Shown one piece after another: positions 41,420 to 52,335 of a DNA stretch of 64,000 nt. Origin of the DNA: Macrosoma leucophasiata. Lineage: Eukaryota; Arthropoda; Insecta; Lepidoptera; Hedylidae. The position numbers and the translations under genes were made by a program. The first letter of the stretch is position 1. Each line of letters opens with the position of its first letter. The notes beneath the pieces were generated by a model that saw only the letters and a list, made by a program, of their open reading frames with translations, ran no database searches and was not told the DNA's origin. The DNA is taken from NCBI GenBank assembly GCA_036365455.1, contig JAWQUS010000003.1:3616001-3680000 (forward strand). The letters are read 5' to 3'.

Positions 41420-41671
41420 TCTTATTAATCGTTACACTCTTGACAGAGTCATCGTGGTTGTCACTTCAGGGTTGGTGGCTTGCTTCACAACCCGCCGCCA
41501 CGCCTCGCGTACCGATGCGTTTCGGGTGCACTCGTAGAAAGATTTGTTAGTAGCGGCTTTAATTTGGTCGGCCCAGCGCATAGGAGATCTACCACGTCCT
41601 CTTCTACCGTTGAAAACTCCCTGGACGGTCGAGCGTTCTATGGAATGTTCACACCGTCTGATGAGTGAAGT
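41420..41671 (-). mobile_element. LINE-X insertion, 252 bp
   Basis: A 12-bp perfect duplication gaagtgattact flanks it (41408-41419, 41672-41683). The 3' end (minus strand) is just after the ORF stop, without a poly-A tail. Confidence 0.85.
41432..41671 (-). pseudogene. LINE-X ORF2 C-terminus
   Basis: About 79 open codons with no start end at a TAA (41432-41434). The motif RRGRGRSPMRWADQIK followed by REAWRRVVKQA is the hallmark C-terminal segment of RTE/BovB-like and related non-LTR reverse transcriptases. It differs from LINE-N, L and W. The catalytic domains are missing. An overlapping plus-strand frame at 41480-41668 is a shadow. Confidence 0.78.
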
Positions 41672-41888
41672 GAAGTGATTACTACAGCCTATAAAATATC
41701 TTCAACAAAACCAAAGGTCAAAATGAAAATGCCACTTCTGAAACTTTTGATATTTTGCCTTGTAGAAAATAATTTAGATTTCGGAATATTAGATTCATAT
41801 AGACCACATTCCAAGTTTGAAAACGAATTAAATATTCAATATTCCAAGTACGCAAGACCTACGTGTCTTCATTCAAAGGGTCTATATT

Positions 41889-43222
41889 AACGGAATGTTC
41901 CGTTACATCCAGCTAACTTACGTGTACAGTTAATTTGCTTGCTTACACCCTTGGTCCTTGTTTGCTTTGGCAGAGTAAATCATAGGATAGGGTAATATTT
42001 ACTTAGTGAATTTAGGCCCACACAGCGTAAAGGCTTTTCGATCCGGGAATTGGGGCGGATAAAACAGTTTGCTGTGTTGTACTTCTTTGATTTGAAATCT
42101 TGTACCAATTAACGAGAAATTTAAGTAGATAGGTACATCTTTGTTTTACGAAATAATTTTGATGTCAAATTTTAGGTTTCATTCAGAAGTATCGGATGGG
42201 TTTTGTTTATGAGTTATTAAATAATGTAAAAATTTTATAATATTAATAAAATATAGATATTATTATTTTTTATTACATACGATTATTGTTTTATTTTAAA
42301 TTTTATGTTTATATTATTTTTACCTTCAATATAAAACATACTTTTCTACGTACTCAGGATATCTAATTCATGTTAATCACATATCAAGCTCCAAAACTTA
42401 TGTATAGGCAAGAGCAACGAGTCTTTACTGAAAAGGTCTCAATTAACGGAATGTTCCGTTACATATAACTAACTTACGTGTACAGTTAATTTGCTTGCTT
42501 ACACCCTTGGTCCTTGTTTGCTTTGGCAGAGTAAATCATAGGATAGGGTATATTTACTTAGTGTATTTAGGCCCACACTGCGTAAAGGCTTTTCGATCCG
42601 GGAATTGGGGCGGATAAAACAGTTTGCTGTGTTGTACTTCTTTGATTTGAAATCTTGTACCAATTAACGAGAAATTTAAGTAGATAGGTACATCTTTGTT
42701 TTACGAAATAATTTTGATGTCAAATTTTAGGTTTCATTCAGAAGTATCGGATGGGTTTTGTTTATGAGTTATTAAATAATGTAAAAATTTTATAATATTA
42801 ATAAAATATAGATATTATTATTTTTTATTACATACGATTATTGTTTTATTTTAAATTTTATGTTTATATTATTTTTACCTTCAATATAAAACATACTTTT
42901 CTACGTACTCAGGATATCTAATTCATGTTAATCACATATCAAGCTCCAAAACTTATGTATAGGCAAGAGCAACGAGTCTTTACTGAAAAGGTCTCAATTA
43001 ACGGAATGTTCCGTTACATATAACTAACTTACGTGTACAGTTAATTTGCTTGCTTACACCCTTGGTCCTTGTTTGCTTTGGCAGAGTAAATCATAGGATA
43101 GGGTATATTTACTTAGTGTATTTAGGCCCACACTGCGTAAAGGCTTTTCGATCCGGGAATTGGGGCGGATAAAACAGTTTGCTGTGTTGTACTTCTTTGA
43201 TTTGAAATCTTGTACCAATAAA
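41889..43222 (+). repeat. 556-bp tandem array, 2.4 units
   Basis: Units start at about 41887, 42443 and 42998 (periods 556 and 555), each with the palindrome aacggaatgttccgtt. The third is cut after about 225 bp (gtaccaataaacgagaaat). Units 2 and 3 look almost identical; unit 1 differs at a few sites. No frame of note is present. Confidence 0.92.
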
Positions 43223-43243
43223 CGAGAAATTTAATATCTTTTA

Positions 43244-43338
43244 TTTTAAAGAAAAATGGAAAGAAAAATTTGACTTCAGGCGAGACTCGAACTCGCGGCC
43301 TACTGGGAATCTAGTCCAGCCGCTCTTCCTTAGTGAGC
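43244..43338 (-). repeat. Repeat C with tRNA-like core, partial
   Basis: gacttcaggcgagactcgaa, ctactgggaatctagtccag and the cattttt flank; it stops at ttccttagtgagc, before the 5' part. Confidence 0.75.
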
Positions 43339-43388
43339 ATTATTCCCGTTACTTGTTGTACATATATTTAGCATATTTACTGCCTCAA

Positions 43389-43745
43389 GCGCATGGCCCA
43401 GCGGCTGGTGTAGATCGTAAGCGATCTGCTCGGTTAAGCACTACGGGCGCGGTCGGGTAGTGTGATGGGTGACCGCTAGTGGCAAATTAAATGCGCGTTT
43501 CCGTGCTTCGGAGGGCACGTTAAGCCGTCGGTCCCTGTTGCTATCGATGGATAGCAGTCGTTAAACCTTGTCAGAGGCCTTATGGGCGGTTTGAAAACAT
43601 CCGACAGTGGGTTGGCCACTAACCCACCCACCTCCACCAATCCGCATTGGAGCAGCGTGGTGGAGTAAGCTCCAGGCCTCCCCCCAAAAAAGGGGAGAGA
43701 CTCGTGCCCAGCAGTGGGACGCATAATGGGTTGCCATTATTATTA
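43389..43745 (+). repeat. SINE-5S copy 1
   Basis: 43424-43476 reads like the internal control region of 5S rRNA: cggttaagcactacgggcgc (A-box area) and gtgatgggtgaccgc (C-box area). The body (gggcacgttaagccgtcgg, cttatgggcggtttg) and the end (cagcagtgggacgcataatg, then attattatta) are shared with the copies at 47.5 and 60.4 kb. It is a repeat, not a 5S gene, because the 5S 5' third and 3' end are absent. Confidence 0.8.
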
Positions 43746-43746
43746 T

Positions 43747-43879
43747 ACTGCCTCAGTAGCTTAGTGGTAGCAGGCCACTACTGCTACGCTGGGCTACGAT
43801 TGGGAAGTTGAATTCCCTATTCGGGGGTCTAGTAAACATAACGGTGTTACTACTAGTAATATCCTTTATCTCTGAAGAA
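43747..43879 (+). repeat. SINE-B, 5' part only
   Basis: tactgcctcagtagcttagt and ggtagcaggccactactgct. The B box is disrupted (gaattccctattcggggg). Confidence 0.75.
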
Positions 43880-44209
43880 AAAAACGTATACCTCTCAAAA
43901 GCAACAAAGTTGAGTTAGAACTCAAGTAAGTTGCTTTTGCTTTCTTTGCAAGAGCGAAGAATAAGTACGTATGCAGCTTAAAGTCGTGAATTAACTTGAC
44001 ATTTTCAACTTCCATTATCAAGATTTTTCTCGAGCTACAGTTCTAAGTGAAGCAGTGAATTATGTAACGACATCTCGCGGTGTAAGAGCACTCATTCCAG
44101 TTGTTAGTTTTATCAAGTTGCAAAGTAAGTTAGGCATAATTAATTTCTAAGTTTGTTGCTCATTCTGGCCCCGTATGTTGACTATAGCAATTGAGTTTAC
44201 TCGAATAAC
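43880..44209. other. Unassigned stretch
   Basis: No feature recognised. Confidence 0.45.
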
Positions 44210-44266
44210 ACGAATTTGCCAACAAGCTTACAGTTCGCATTGATGGTAAGTGAATACTGTAGCTTA
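44210..44266 (-). repeat. Repeat A tail fragment
   Basis: gccaacaagcttacagttcg and attgatggtaagtgaatact; interrupted by the adjoining SINE-B. Confidence 0.6.
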
Positions 44267-44267
44267 T

Positions 44268-44560
44268 ACGTTTCTTAATGCCTGTAATCCCCGAAAAGGT
44301 AGGTAGAGGTATGTGAATGCATGCAAGCATACATGCAAACATCCATGATTCGTCTGTAACTTTTTGGTCCATGTAACAGGTGGTGAGCCTGTTGAAATCA
44401 CCGGGCACATTACCAAACTTCGAGGTACTGAGAAACTTCCAGAAATGGAATAATCCCAATAGAATCAGATATAAAGAATTTTACAACGTTACCTCTGATG
44501 ACCTCCACGGCAATCGAACCCAGGACCCCACCATATCAGTACCACTAGGCTACTTTAGCC
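44268..44560 (-). repeat. SINE-B, diverged full-length copy
   Basis: ttaatgcctgtaatccccga to gcaatcgaacccaggacccc and taccactaggctac. Several substitutions in the hairpin (ccccgaaaaggtag). Confidence 0.85.
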
Positions 44561-44570
44561 TATAGTTATG

Positions 44571-44850
44571 TTTTTTTTATGTAATGGAAGTTGCAAACAA
44601 GCATGCAGTTCACATTGATGTTAAGTGATGACTGCAGCCTATAGACATCCACACTTAGACAAAGGTTAAAATGCAGATGCGTTACCACTCCTGAGGCCTA
44701 AGGTGTTATGCCTCTGTACCGGAAATTACAGGGCCGTACATTACCACCTGACCGGAACACGATAGTGCTGAACACTACCATTTAGCGGCAAGTAGGTAAT
44801 GCGGTGGTGCCTACGCCCGCGAGCTCCGTCACTGGAGCTCTACCACCAGT
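44571..44850 (-). repeat. Repeat A1, full length
   Basis: T-run and atgtaatggaagttgcaaac to ctctaccaccagt; a seven-base deletion at caagtaggtaat. Confidence 0.93.
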
Positions 44851-45023
44851 AAAAGTGTTACCACCCATAATGATTCTATGGTCGATCGATGGACATGCGA
44901 AAAATTTCAAACAATCATGGCCACGTAGATTGAGGCTGTATTATGTGACGTACACAATAAAAGTGATTTGATTAAAAATCATTTTTCAATAATAATATAC
45001 ACGGGATAAAGTCGTATACAATA

Positions 45024-45548
45024 CACAGCAAGATATATTGCACATCGACTTTTGTAAAGAGACATCGGATAATTTCGGCTCGGTAGAGTGTTATCTCCTT
45101 CTCACACTGGTGGTAGAGCTCCAGTGACGGAACGGGCATAGGCACCACCTCATTACCTAATATACTTGCCGCTAAATGGTAGTGTTCAGCACTAACGTGT
45201 TCCGGTCAAGTGTTAATGTACGGCTCTGTAATTTCCGACACAGAGGTATAACACATAGTATAACACCTTAAGCCTCAGGAGTGGTATCGCATCTGCATTT
45301 TGACCTTAGTCTTTGTGTGGGTGTCTATAGACTGCAGTCGGCACTTAACATCAATGTGAACTACATGCTTGTTTGCCACTTCCATTACATAAAAAAAAAC
45401 ATAACCTACGTGACGTTTGTCGACAATTTTGATAAACTTTTGGCAAATATCGGACTATAAATGCTACCGTAGGCAGTGCGCAGCAGAGATAACGCTCTAC
45501 GAAGTTGGAACTAGCCGATTGTCTCTTTCTTAAGCTCGATATATTATA
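45024..45548. mobile_element. MITE-P copy 2, with nested repeat A1
   Basis: Left arm cacagcaagatatattgcac and agacatcggataatttcggc; right arm (inverted) gagacaatcggctagttcc. A1 sits between, and a Hel element is inserted at the right terminus. Closest relative is the copy at 28.2 kb. Confidence 0.65.
45106..45399 (+). repeat. Repeat A1 inside MITE-P
   Basis: actggtggtagagctccagt to cattacataaaaaaaaa. The caccttaagcctcagg region has a short internal duplication (cacatagtataacacc). Confidence 0.92.
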
Positions 45549-45789
45549 CTAGCTGTTGCCCCCGGCTTCGCCCGCGTGTACGTCGCTTTTTGCATAACCC
45601 GTGGAAACTCATCAAATCATCCCATAATCCCATGGCATCCCACAGGAAAAAACATTCGGGATAAAAACTATCCCATGTGTTAATCCAAGTTACCCTCTAT
45701 GTGTGTGTCAAATCATTTCAGCAGTTTTTGCGTGAATGAGTAACAAACAAACAAACATACAAACTTTCGCATTAATAATATTTAGACGA
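45549..45789 (-). mobile_element. Hel element, 241 bp
   Basis: CTAG at 45549 (ctagctgttgcccccggctt) after A; TC end at 45789 (plus agacga|t). Hairpin ggc-gaa-gcc near the terminus. Sister of the 12.7 kb copy. Confidence 0.78.
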
Positions 45790-46017
45790 TTTCTTGACAG
45801 ATACCTACTGTAATTTGTTTATTGATTGGAGATTGCAAAAACCTAAGAACACACCATACCTTCATCCGACGATAAAAAACATGACTTCGTGCATCCTGAC
45901 ATCTATAGTTAAAAAAACATGACCTAATGCATTCTCACATCCATAGTTAATCCAAGATCTTTCGTCACCAGCAACTACGCATTCTAGCTTTATATTATCA
46001 AATTACCTTAATACATG
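45790..46017. other. Unassigned spacer
   Basis: Contains a near-repeat of acatgac preceded and followed by tgcatcctgacatctatagt and tgcattctcacatccatagt (about 45895-45950). Otherwise nothing. Confidence 0.45.
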
Positions 46018-46080
46018 GATGTCTGGCGCTCTACACTCTCTGCCTACCCCGTTAGGGACCTGGCGTGAAGATACATACAT
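46018..46080 (+). mobile_element. LINE-N 3' end fragment
   Basis: gtctggcgctctacactctc, ctaccccgttagggacctgg and cgtgaagatacatacat: the last codons and tail only. Repeat A1 is inserted in its ATAC tail. Confidence 0.88.
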
Positions 46081-46373
46081 TTTTTTTTTTTTTTATGTTT
46101 TAAAAGTGGCAAACAAGCATACAGTTCACATTGATGTTAAGTGATGACTGCAGCCTATAGACACCCACACAATGACCAGAGGTAAAAATGCAGATGCGTT
46201 ACCACTCCTAAGGCCTAAGGTGTTATGCCTCTGTGCCGGAAATTACAGGGCCGTACATTACCACCTGACCGGAACACGATAGTGCTGAACACTACCATTT
46301 AGCGGCAAGTATATTAGGTAATGCGGTGGTGCCTACGCCCGCGAGCTCCGTCACTGGAGCTCTACTACCAGTA
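46081..46373 (-). repeat. Repeat A1, full length, in a LINE-N tail
   Basis: A T-run of 14 then atgttttaaaagtggcaaac to ctctactaccagta. acatacat flanks both sides (46073-46080, 46374-46381); the simple ATAC sequence makes the exact duplication uncertain. Confidence 0.93.
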
Positions 46374-46544
46374 ACATACATACCTTAATACAATTTATTT
46401 CCAAAAGTTTTTGAGTAAAGCGTGAGACTAATAAGTTTAAACGCCTAACTTTGAAATCCATTTCGAAGTTTCCTCACGTAACCTGCTATGTAGATTCGTT
46501 TTCAATTCAATCCGGAATTATTTGGAGGTGTTATCGATGTGTAA

Positions 46545-46920
46545 GGAGTTCTTAAGAGGGAACGAAATCGAAAGTTTGAAAGAATAAATTAGATCGCGTA
46601 CTTTTTCAATTAATCAGGGTACTGACGTTACCCGATTAAATAAATACCCAACATTATGATATTTTTTGTGGCAATATCGTACGTTCCATACCGTTTAGGG
46701 GATCGATGGCTATGTGAACGATTTCGAACTATCTTGTCCCTGGCAGATTTAGACAGTAAGTATGAGCCTTATATACGAAAAGTCAAAGACATGCTAGTAT
46801 TGCAATCGATTTATAAAATCATGTGAAAAAGCAATGACATCGAAAGTTTTACAGAATAAACTAGATCGCGTACTTTTTCAATTAATCAGGATACTGACGT
46901 TGCATGATTGAATATATTTT
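46545..46920. repeat. Local duplication, period about 290 bp
   Basis: atcgaaagtttgaaagaata and tagatcgcgtactttttcaa at 46568 and tcgaaagttttacagaataa with the same following block at 46839; a weaker trace near 47030-47090. Confidence 0.7.
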
Positions 46921-47502
46921 AAATATAACTTAATATTAGTTTTCTCCGAAGAAATTGACATTTCAAAATTCGTGCCCAATTTTTTTTTTGGGTCCCATGT
47001 GATACCTAATATACTCACCGGTTATATTTTGCAATGCCAGGGTACCGACATTCTAAGGAATTGGAAAAATATGACATCGCTTACTGCCTCACTATAGAAC
47101 CTGGACGATCTGGGCTAACCCTAGTGGCCAATTATTATTTTTTGATCTAACGCGCTTATCCTACAAGACTGGCGTCACAAGAGTCTTTCAGAAATTACAG
47201 CACATTGAAAACTCCCTGATGTAGGTAAATAATATATTCCAAAAAATATGTATCATATTTTATTGCGTATAGGTAATACATGTAACAGAATAATAAGTAT
47301 TGAGCTCACTTCTGCATCTCTTAAAAAAAAAATACTGAAATACTTACTTTAAACGAAATAATATTCAAAATTGGAAGTTTCATTCATTCTTGGTAAATGT
47401 ATTTCTAAAGAAAATAAGTACTCCAAAGATCAAATGACATTGAACCAGTAACAACTTACATTGAACCCGTACGAATTCGAGGCAGTTTGCAAGTAAGGCG
47501 TT
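46921..47502. other. Unassigned stretch
   Basis: No feature recognised beyond AT-rich runs. Confidence 0.5.
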
Positions 47503-47870
47503 ATAATAATAATAATGGCAACCTATTATACGTCCCACTGCTGGGCACCAGTCTCTGCCCTTTTTAGGGGGAGGCCTGGAGCTTACTCCACCACGCTGCT
47601 CCAATGCGGATTGGTGGAGATACGGGTTAGTAGCCAACCCGCTGTCAGATGTTTACAAACCGCCCATAAGGCCTCCGTCAAGGTTTAACGACTGCTATCT
47701 ATCGATAGCAACCGGGACCGACGGCTTAACGTGCCCTCTGAGGCACGGAAACGCGCATTTTAATTTGTCACTAGCGGTCACCCATCACACATACGACCGC
47801 GCCCGTAATGCTTAACCGAGTAGATCGCTGACGCTCTACGCCAGCCGCTGGGCAATGCGCGCAGTAACGC
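47503..47870 (-). repeat. SINE-5S copy 2, full length
   Basis: The 5S-like head is at about 47764-47830 on the minus strand (tgatgggtgaccgc; cggttaagcattacgggcgc). The 3' end ataatggcaacctattatac is at the left. Begins gcgcattgcccagcggctgg. Confidence 0.82.
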
Positions 47871-47911
47871 GTTGTCATAATAATATATATATTTTTTTTT
47901 TTGATTATATT

Positions 47912-48210
47912 AACTGCCTCGGTAGCCTAGTGGTAGCAGGCCACTACTACTACGCTGAGGTCCTGGGTTCGATTCCCGGGTAGGGGGTTATCAGAGATAA
48001 TGGTGAAAAAGCCTTTATCTCTGGTTCTATTGGGATTTTTCCATTTTCTGGAAATTTCCCAGTACCTCAAAGTTTGGTAATGTGCCCGGCGATGTCAACA
48101 GGCTCGCCACCTGTTACATGGGCCAAAACGTAACCGGCGAATCGTGGGTGTTTGCATGTATGCTTGAATGCATGCATTTACCTCTTCGGGGATTACAGGC
48201 GTAAAGTTAC
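47912..48210 (+). repeat. SINE-B, full length
   Basis: actgcctcggtagcctagtg, gggttcgattcccgggta and ...cctcttcggggattacaggc; a short deletion removed the tgcctacc part of the tail hairpin. Confidence 0.92.
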
Positions 48211-49239
48211 GAAGTTAGGTATTTTTTAAAAGGGGTTTTGTCCCACGACATGTCAACCCCATCGTAGCCAATACAAACTTAAACCATTACTATAATGTGA
48301 GGATATATATATAATATTATTTATTTGAATGATTCAGATTACGTTTGATGCTATGCTGCTACAACGCTTATTCACTGAGGCTCTACCACCACTAAAACTT
48401 AGCTGTTTACCTATTTCTGATAATGTACAACAGTGAACCCTGCATAATAAATCCGTTTCAACTACTATTATCCGTAATGAAGAATCTACGGGTCCATAGA
48501 TAACCCAATTTTGTGTACGAAGTCAATTGTTTGTATAGAATCCATTTCGCGTCCGTTTGTGGACTGAAGTGCTAGTTTTGGGGATTGCGTTTAGTTCCTA
48601 TATATAGGATGTTTTACAAAAAAAAGAAAGAGAAGAGAAGAAATAAATATTACAAAATTATTAAGGGAACAGCGACATCTTAACGATATTGTATAAACTG
48701 CAAAGTCTATCATATCGGTTGTATAGCTATTAATTAGTTATGAATGGATGTCGTTCACCGACCCTAAATCGGTTAAAAAAAGAAAAGGAAAGCAAAATTT
48801 GACGCATCGGTTTTTTCTTTAATTTCTAAAGAAATAGAGCTAACAAGAATGGAAATTATTGTGAAGTGACTACTAAAATCGACAGTTGTTCGGCTTAAAT
48901 AATACTTGTAAAAAGCTGACTTGATTTCGTAAGGTGGTAATGGGTTCGTTTCCTGCGCTGGGACAGTTAATATTACGTTTATTTAATAACCTATAATAAA
49001 ACTCTCAATATAGTATACAAAAGGCACGAAAGATATGCAAGAACCGGGTTTCGGAATATTTTGCGATTCACACTCTCTGCTTTAATCACGCAACTCACAA
49101 ATGTTTGCGTGTTTATTCATATTTTTAAATAAAAAAAATAATAATAATCTCCTCCTTACTTACTCAAAAACTACTACAGTTATCTTATTTTTAAGTAAAT
49201 CTGTTCCGTATTTTTAATTAAAAATATACATTTCTTTCA
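48211..49239. other. Unassigned stretch
   Basis: One kilobase without a recognised repeat or credible frame. Confidence 0.5.
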
Positions 49240-49250
49240 GAGCCATCACG

Positions 49251-49343
49251 AATTCATCATTACATGGCACAACGCTTAACTTCAATTATGATATAGTTCT
49301 GATTTACAATGAATACTTCAATTCTAGAAAGTCAATCTAAAAA
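49251..49343 (+). other. Acceptor-like site with short open frame
   Basis: A pyrimidine tract and ttctttcag (to about 49241) precede about 31-33 open codons to a TAA, followed by attaaa. This is a weaker version of the pattern at 4.56 kb. Chance is likely. Confidence 0.12.
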
Positions 49344-49752
49344 GCAATCTACCTTTTATATTAAAGCATAAATCCAAGCAAGATCTCGTTCTACATTTAT
49401 GCTTCTTCACACAAAAAATTCCGCGGAAACAACTTTAAAAAATCCTAGCGCATTTAAAACTGAAAATCTCATCGCCGTAATGAAACTATGTTAAAAACAA
49501 CCTACTATGTAACGCGATCCGCAAATTCTGTTTGCTTCCAACGTTGTAAAACAAATTATATTAAATTTCGCAGTTCACTTTCGGGATTTGTTGGTATATT
49601 CTGCCGTCCTTTCGGACACTGGTTTAGTGGAGTTACCTACTTTTAGAAAATTACTGAATCCACCAGTTTTTGGTAATTCGAGAAGTAAGAAAGTGCATCA
49701 TTCCTTTAACCAGTTTTCACTCTATTGTTTAATTAGGTAATATATTAAATTA

Positions 49753-50061
49753 CTCACCGTGCCTGCGACTTCGTCCGTGTGAGAATTTATGATTGTTCAG
49801 TAATCTACCCAGACGAAGTCGTGGGCGCAGCTAGTATTGAAGTAGCCTAAGTTACTCCTTATTACATAGCCAGTAAAAGTCCCGTCAAAATCGGTCCAGC
49901 CATTCCCGAGATTAGCGGGAACAAACACACGGACAAAAATTGTACAAAATATTGTCTTGGTATATGTACCGTGTAGAGGTACATACCTACATATGCATTT
50001 AGTAAAAAGCGGTTATTTTTATATTACAAACAGACACTCCAATTTTATTTATTTGTATAGA
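49753..50061 (-). mobile_element. Hel element, about 309 bp
   Basis: Mutated CTAG end (ctcaccgtgcctgcgacttc) at the left; TC end at 50061 (plus gtataga|t). An inverted Hel terminus (gggcgcagctag, 49824-49834) lies inside. Confidence 0.65.
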
Positions 50062-50480
50062 TATAACTGATTATTTCAACAAATAAAAAGACAGATAAAA
50101 GGATCGTTTGTCAGTAATTTCGTTATCTTTTGGCCGAAAAGCTCGTCAAGAATTAATAAGTTTTTTTTTATTTAGTCGTCTGTAAAAACATATTATAGGT
50201 AGTCAAGTACCTCTGCCTATCCGTTAGGGACATTACCTACAAGAGTCAGACTGCTTCTATTTGCTTGTCCAAAAAACACATCTTATAGAGAAGTTATATT
50301 TTGTTGTATTTATTTCGTAATTACAAATGCGTGTAAAATGGCAATTTTTTTCGTCAGCGAAGCCTTGTTTAGTTAGCTAAAGCGACTCAGCTGGTGATTC
50401 AGTGGTAGCGGGTTTATATCCCACCCAAAGTTAATGAAAATTGTTACATTAACACATGCTTGTGAAATATATTTTATATT
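50062..50480. other. Unassigned, with short scraps
   Basis: 50207-50232 resembles a LINE-N tail (cctctgcctatccgttaggg). 50388-50440 has tRNA-like words (gtgattcagtggtagcgggt). No gene. Confidence 0.4.
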
Positions 50481-50757
50481 TAAAGAAAAATGGACAGAAA
50501 AATTTGACTTCAGGCGAGACTCGAACTCGCGACCTACTGGGAATCTAGTCCAGCCGCTCTTCCAATTGAGCTACTGAAGCCTTGCCCGATTTGTCAAATC
50601 TTTCCTTCACATCTATTGCATTGCTTTATGGTAGCAGTAACGCCATCTATTACCAACTATGCTAGTTAGGCAACCGATATAATGGCTGGACTAGATTCCC
50701 AGTAGGTCGCGAGTTCGAGTCTCGCCTGAAGTCAAATTTTTCTTTCCATTTTTCGTT
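50481..50757. repeat. Repeat C foldback: two inverted tRNA-like copies
   Basis: A long copy on the minus strand (50481-50651) and a 76-base copy on the plus strand (50682-50757) are inverted with respect to each other. The paired region covers gactagattcccagtaggtc and gttcgagtctcgcctgaagt. The minus copy has a complete tRNA-like core (about 50505-50580) with a 7-bp acceptor stem but a nine-base anticodon loop. Confidence 0.8.
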
Positions 50758-51134
50758 AATGAAAATGTTGGCATTTTTTTCTATAAAAATCTTTTAAACA
50801 CACCGTATAAACAAAGAAAACAGATTTGTATAACACGGTTCTCAGGCCATTACCCTGGCAGGGAAAGGCCGCCAAAATTCAGCAGTTTATATTCAAAGGG
50901 AGATCGGACCTCAGTGGCACCCTGAATACTAGTTCGCGTCGTATTTCTTTACCTTTCGTGAATCTTGTATTTTATGCCGACTTATTTGATCCACATAATA
51001 TATATAATGTTCTACGTACCTATACAATTTTGAGCAGACTACGCTATTTGTAGGTTATTTTATTCTTCATTGTATCACAGTCTAAAGAAAACGAACGTGT
51101 TAATCTGTGATTGTATGTTATAAAGCTAGCACAA
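50758..51134. other. Unassigned stretch with a doubtful frame
   Basis: A 75-codon plus frame (50826-51053) has no recognised motif and no supporting signals. Confidence 0.35.
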
Positions 51135-51181
51135 GCACAGGCATGCAGTTCACATTGATGGTAAGTGAATCTATAGCTCCG
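51135..51181 (-). repeat. Repeat A tail fragment
   Basis: caggcatgcagttcacattg and atggtaagtgaatc. Confidence 0.65.
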
Positions 51182-51240
51182 CGATACAGAACCTGCGGTC
51201 AGCAGGCCGCAGTTTCACGGAACCATAATTTTAACCTACA

Positions 51241-51523
51241 TTTTTTTATGCAATGAAAGTGGCAAACAAGCATGCATTTCACATTGATGTTAAGTGATGA
51301 CTGCAGCCTATAAGACACTCACACAAAGACCAGTGGTCAAAATGCAGATTCGTTACCACTCCTGAGGCCAAAGGTGTTATGCCTCTGTGCCGGGAATTAC
51401 AGGGTCGTACACTACCACCTGACCGAAACACGATAGTACTGAAAACGTTTAGCGGCAAGCATAGTAGGTAACGCGGTGGAGCCTTCGCCCGCGAGCTCCA
51501 TCACTGGAGCTCTACCACCAGTA
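51241..51523 (-). repeat. Repeat A1, full length
   Basis: ttttttatgcaatgaaagtg to ctctaccaccagta; a short deletion in the aacactaccat block. Confidence 0.92.
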
Positions 51524-51946
51524 AGTTTCCAGGTTTAGGTATTATTATAATTAATTAATGTTTCTGACCCATGCCACCATAGATCGTTTTACTATTATTC
51601 CTAATACAACATTTATCAAATTACGAGTATAATATATATCCCGGAATTTACTTCCGAATTCCATGAATAGTAAAAGTAAACACCTAATTTAAGCTTTATT
51701 TAAACTTATTTGAAAGACACACATTCTCTCGCACGAGGATCTAAGAAAACATTCCATTCCTTTGTTTCAGGTAAACCATTTCAAGCTGCCACATATTTTC
51801 TTGGAAGCTTCTTTCTGTTTACTGAACGTATATAGTGGGGTCTGATGAATAAAATTATAATAATACCCTTTAAAGAAGAAAGAAAGACAAGAAAATACTC
51901 TTCTATTGAAGCTGGTGGTAGCTGGTGGCTGGTAGCTGGTGGTTTT
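51524..51946. other. Unassigned stretch
   Basis: Ends in a gctggtggtagctggtggct run that looks like slippage of the repeat A start motif. Confidence 0.5.
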
Positions 51947-52232
51947 TACTGGTGGTAGAGCTCCAGTGATGGAGCTCGCGGGCGTAGGCACCACCGCATT
52001 ACCTAATATACTGCCGTTAAATGGTAGTGTTCAGCACTATCGTGTTCCGGTCAGGTGGTGATGTACGGCTCTGTAATTTCCGACACAGAGGCATAACACC
52101 TAATGCCTCAGGAGTGGCAGCGCATTTGCATTTTGACCTCTGGTCATTGTGTGGGTGTCTATAGGCTGCAGTCATCACTTAACATCAATGTGAACTGCAC
52201 GCTTGTTTGCCACTTTTATAACATAAAAAAAA
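51947..52232 (+). repeat. Repeat A1, full length
   Basis: tttactggtggtagagctcc to ttataacataaaaaaaaaa. Confidence 0.93.
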
Positions 52233-52247
52233 AAGCATAGCATTCTT

Positions 52248-52300
52248 ACTGCTGGTAGAAGTTCCAGTGTAGCAGAATAGGCACCACCGCATTAAGATTT
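52248..52300 (+). repeat. Repeat A fragment
   Basis: actgctggtagaagttccag and caccaccgcattaagattt. Confidence 0.65.
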
Positions 52301-52335
52301 ATTAAGATTTCCACATGGAATCATAACAAAAAAAC

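Larger units (their letters stand above)
41033..41765 (-). repeat. Repeat A2, host of two nested insertions
   Basis: Left piece 41033-41077 (gtggcaaacaagcatgcagt). It resumes at 41684 with acagcctataaaatatcttc and aaaaccaaaggtcaaaatga. MITE-G and then LINE-X lie between. Confidence 0.8.

Noticed and set aside
41889..43222. LTR retrotransposon with 556-bp LTRs
   Set aside because: Units are directly adjacent without an interior, and I see no TG..CA ends, primer site or duplication.
43424..43476. 5S rRNA gene
   Set aside because: Only the central part is 5S-like; the 5' third and 3' end are replaced by repeat sequence also seen at 47.5 kb.
47913..47985. tRNA gene with A and B boxes
   Set aside because: The same sequence heads at least seven SINE copies; no cloverleaf acceptor stem closes.
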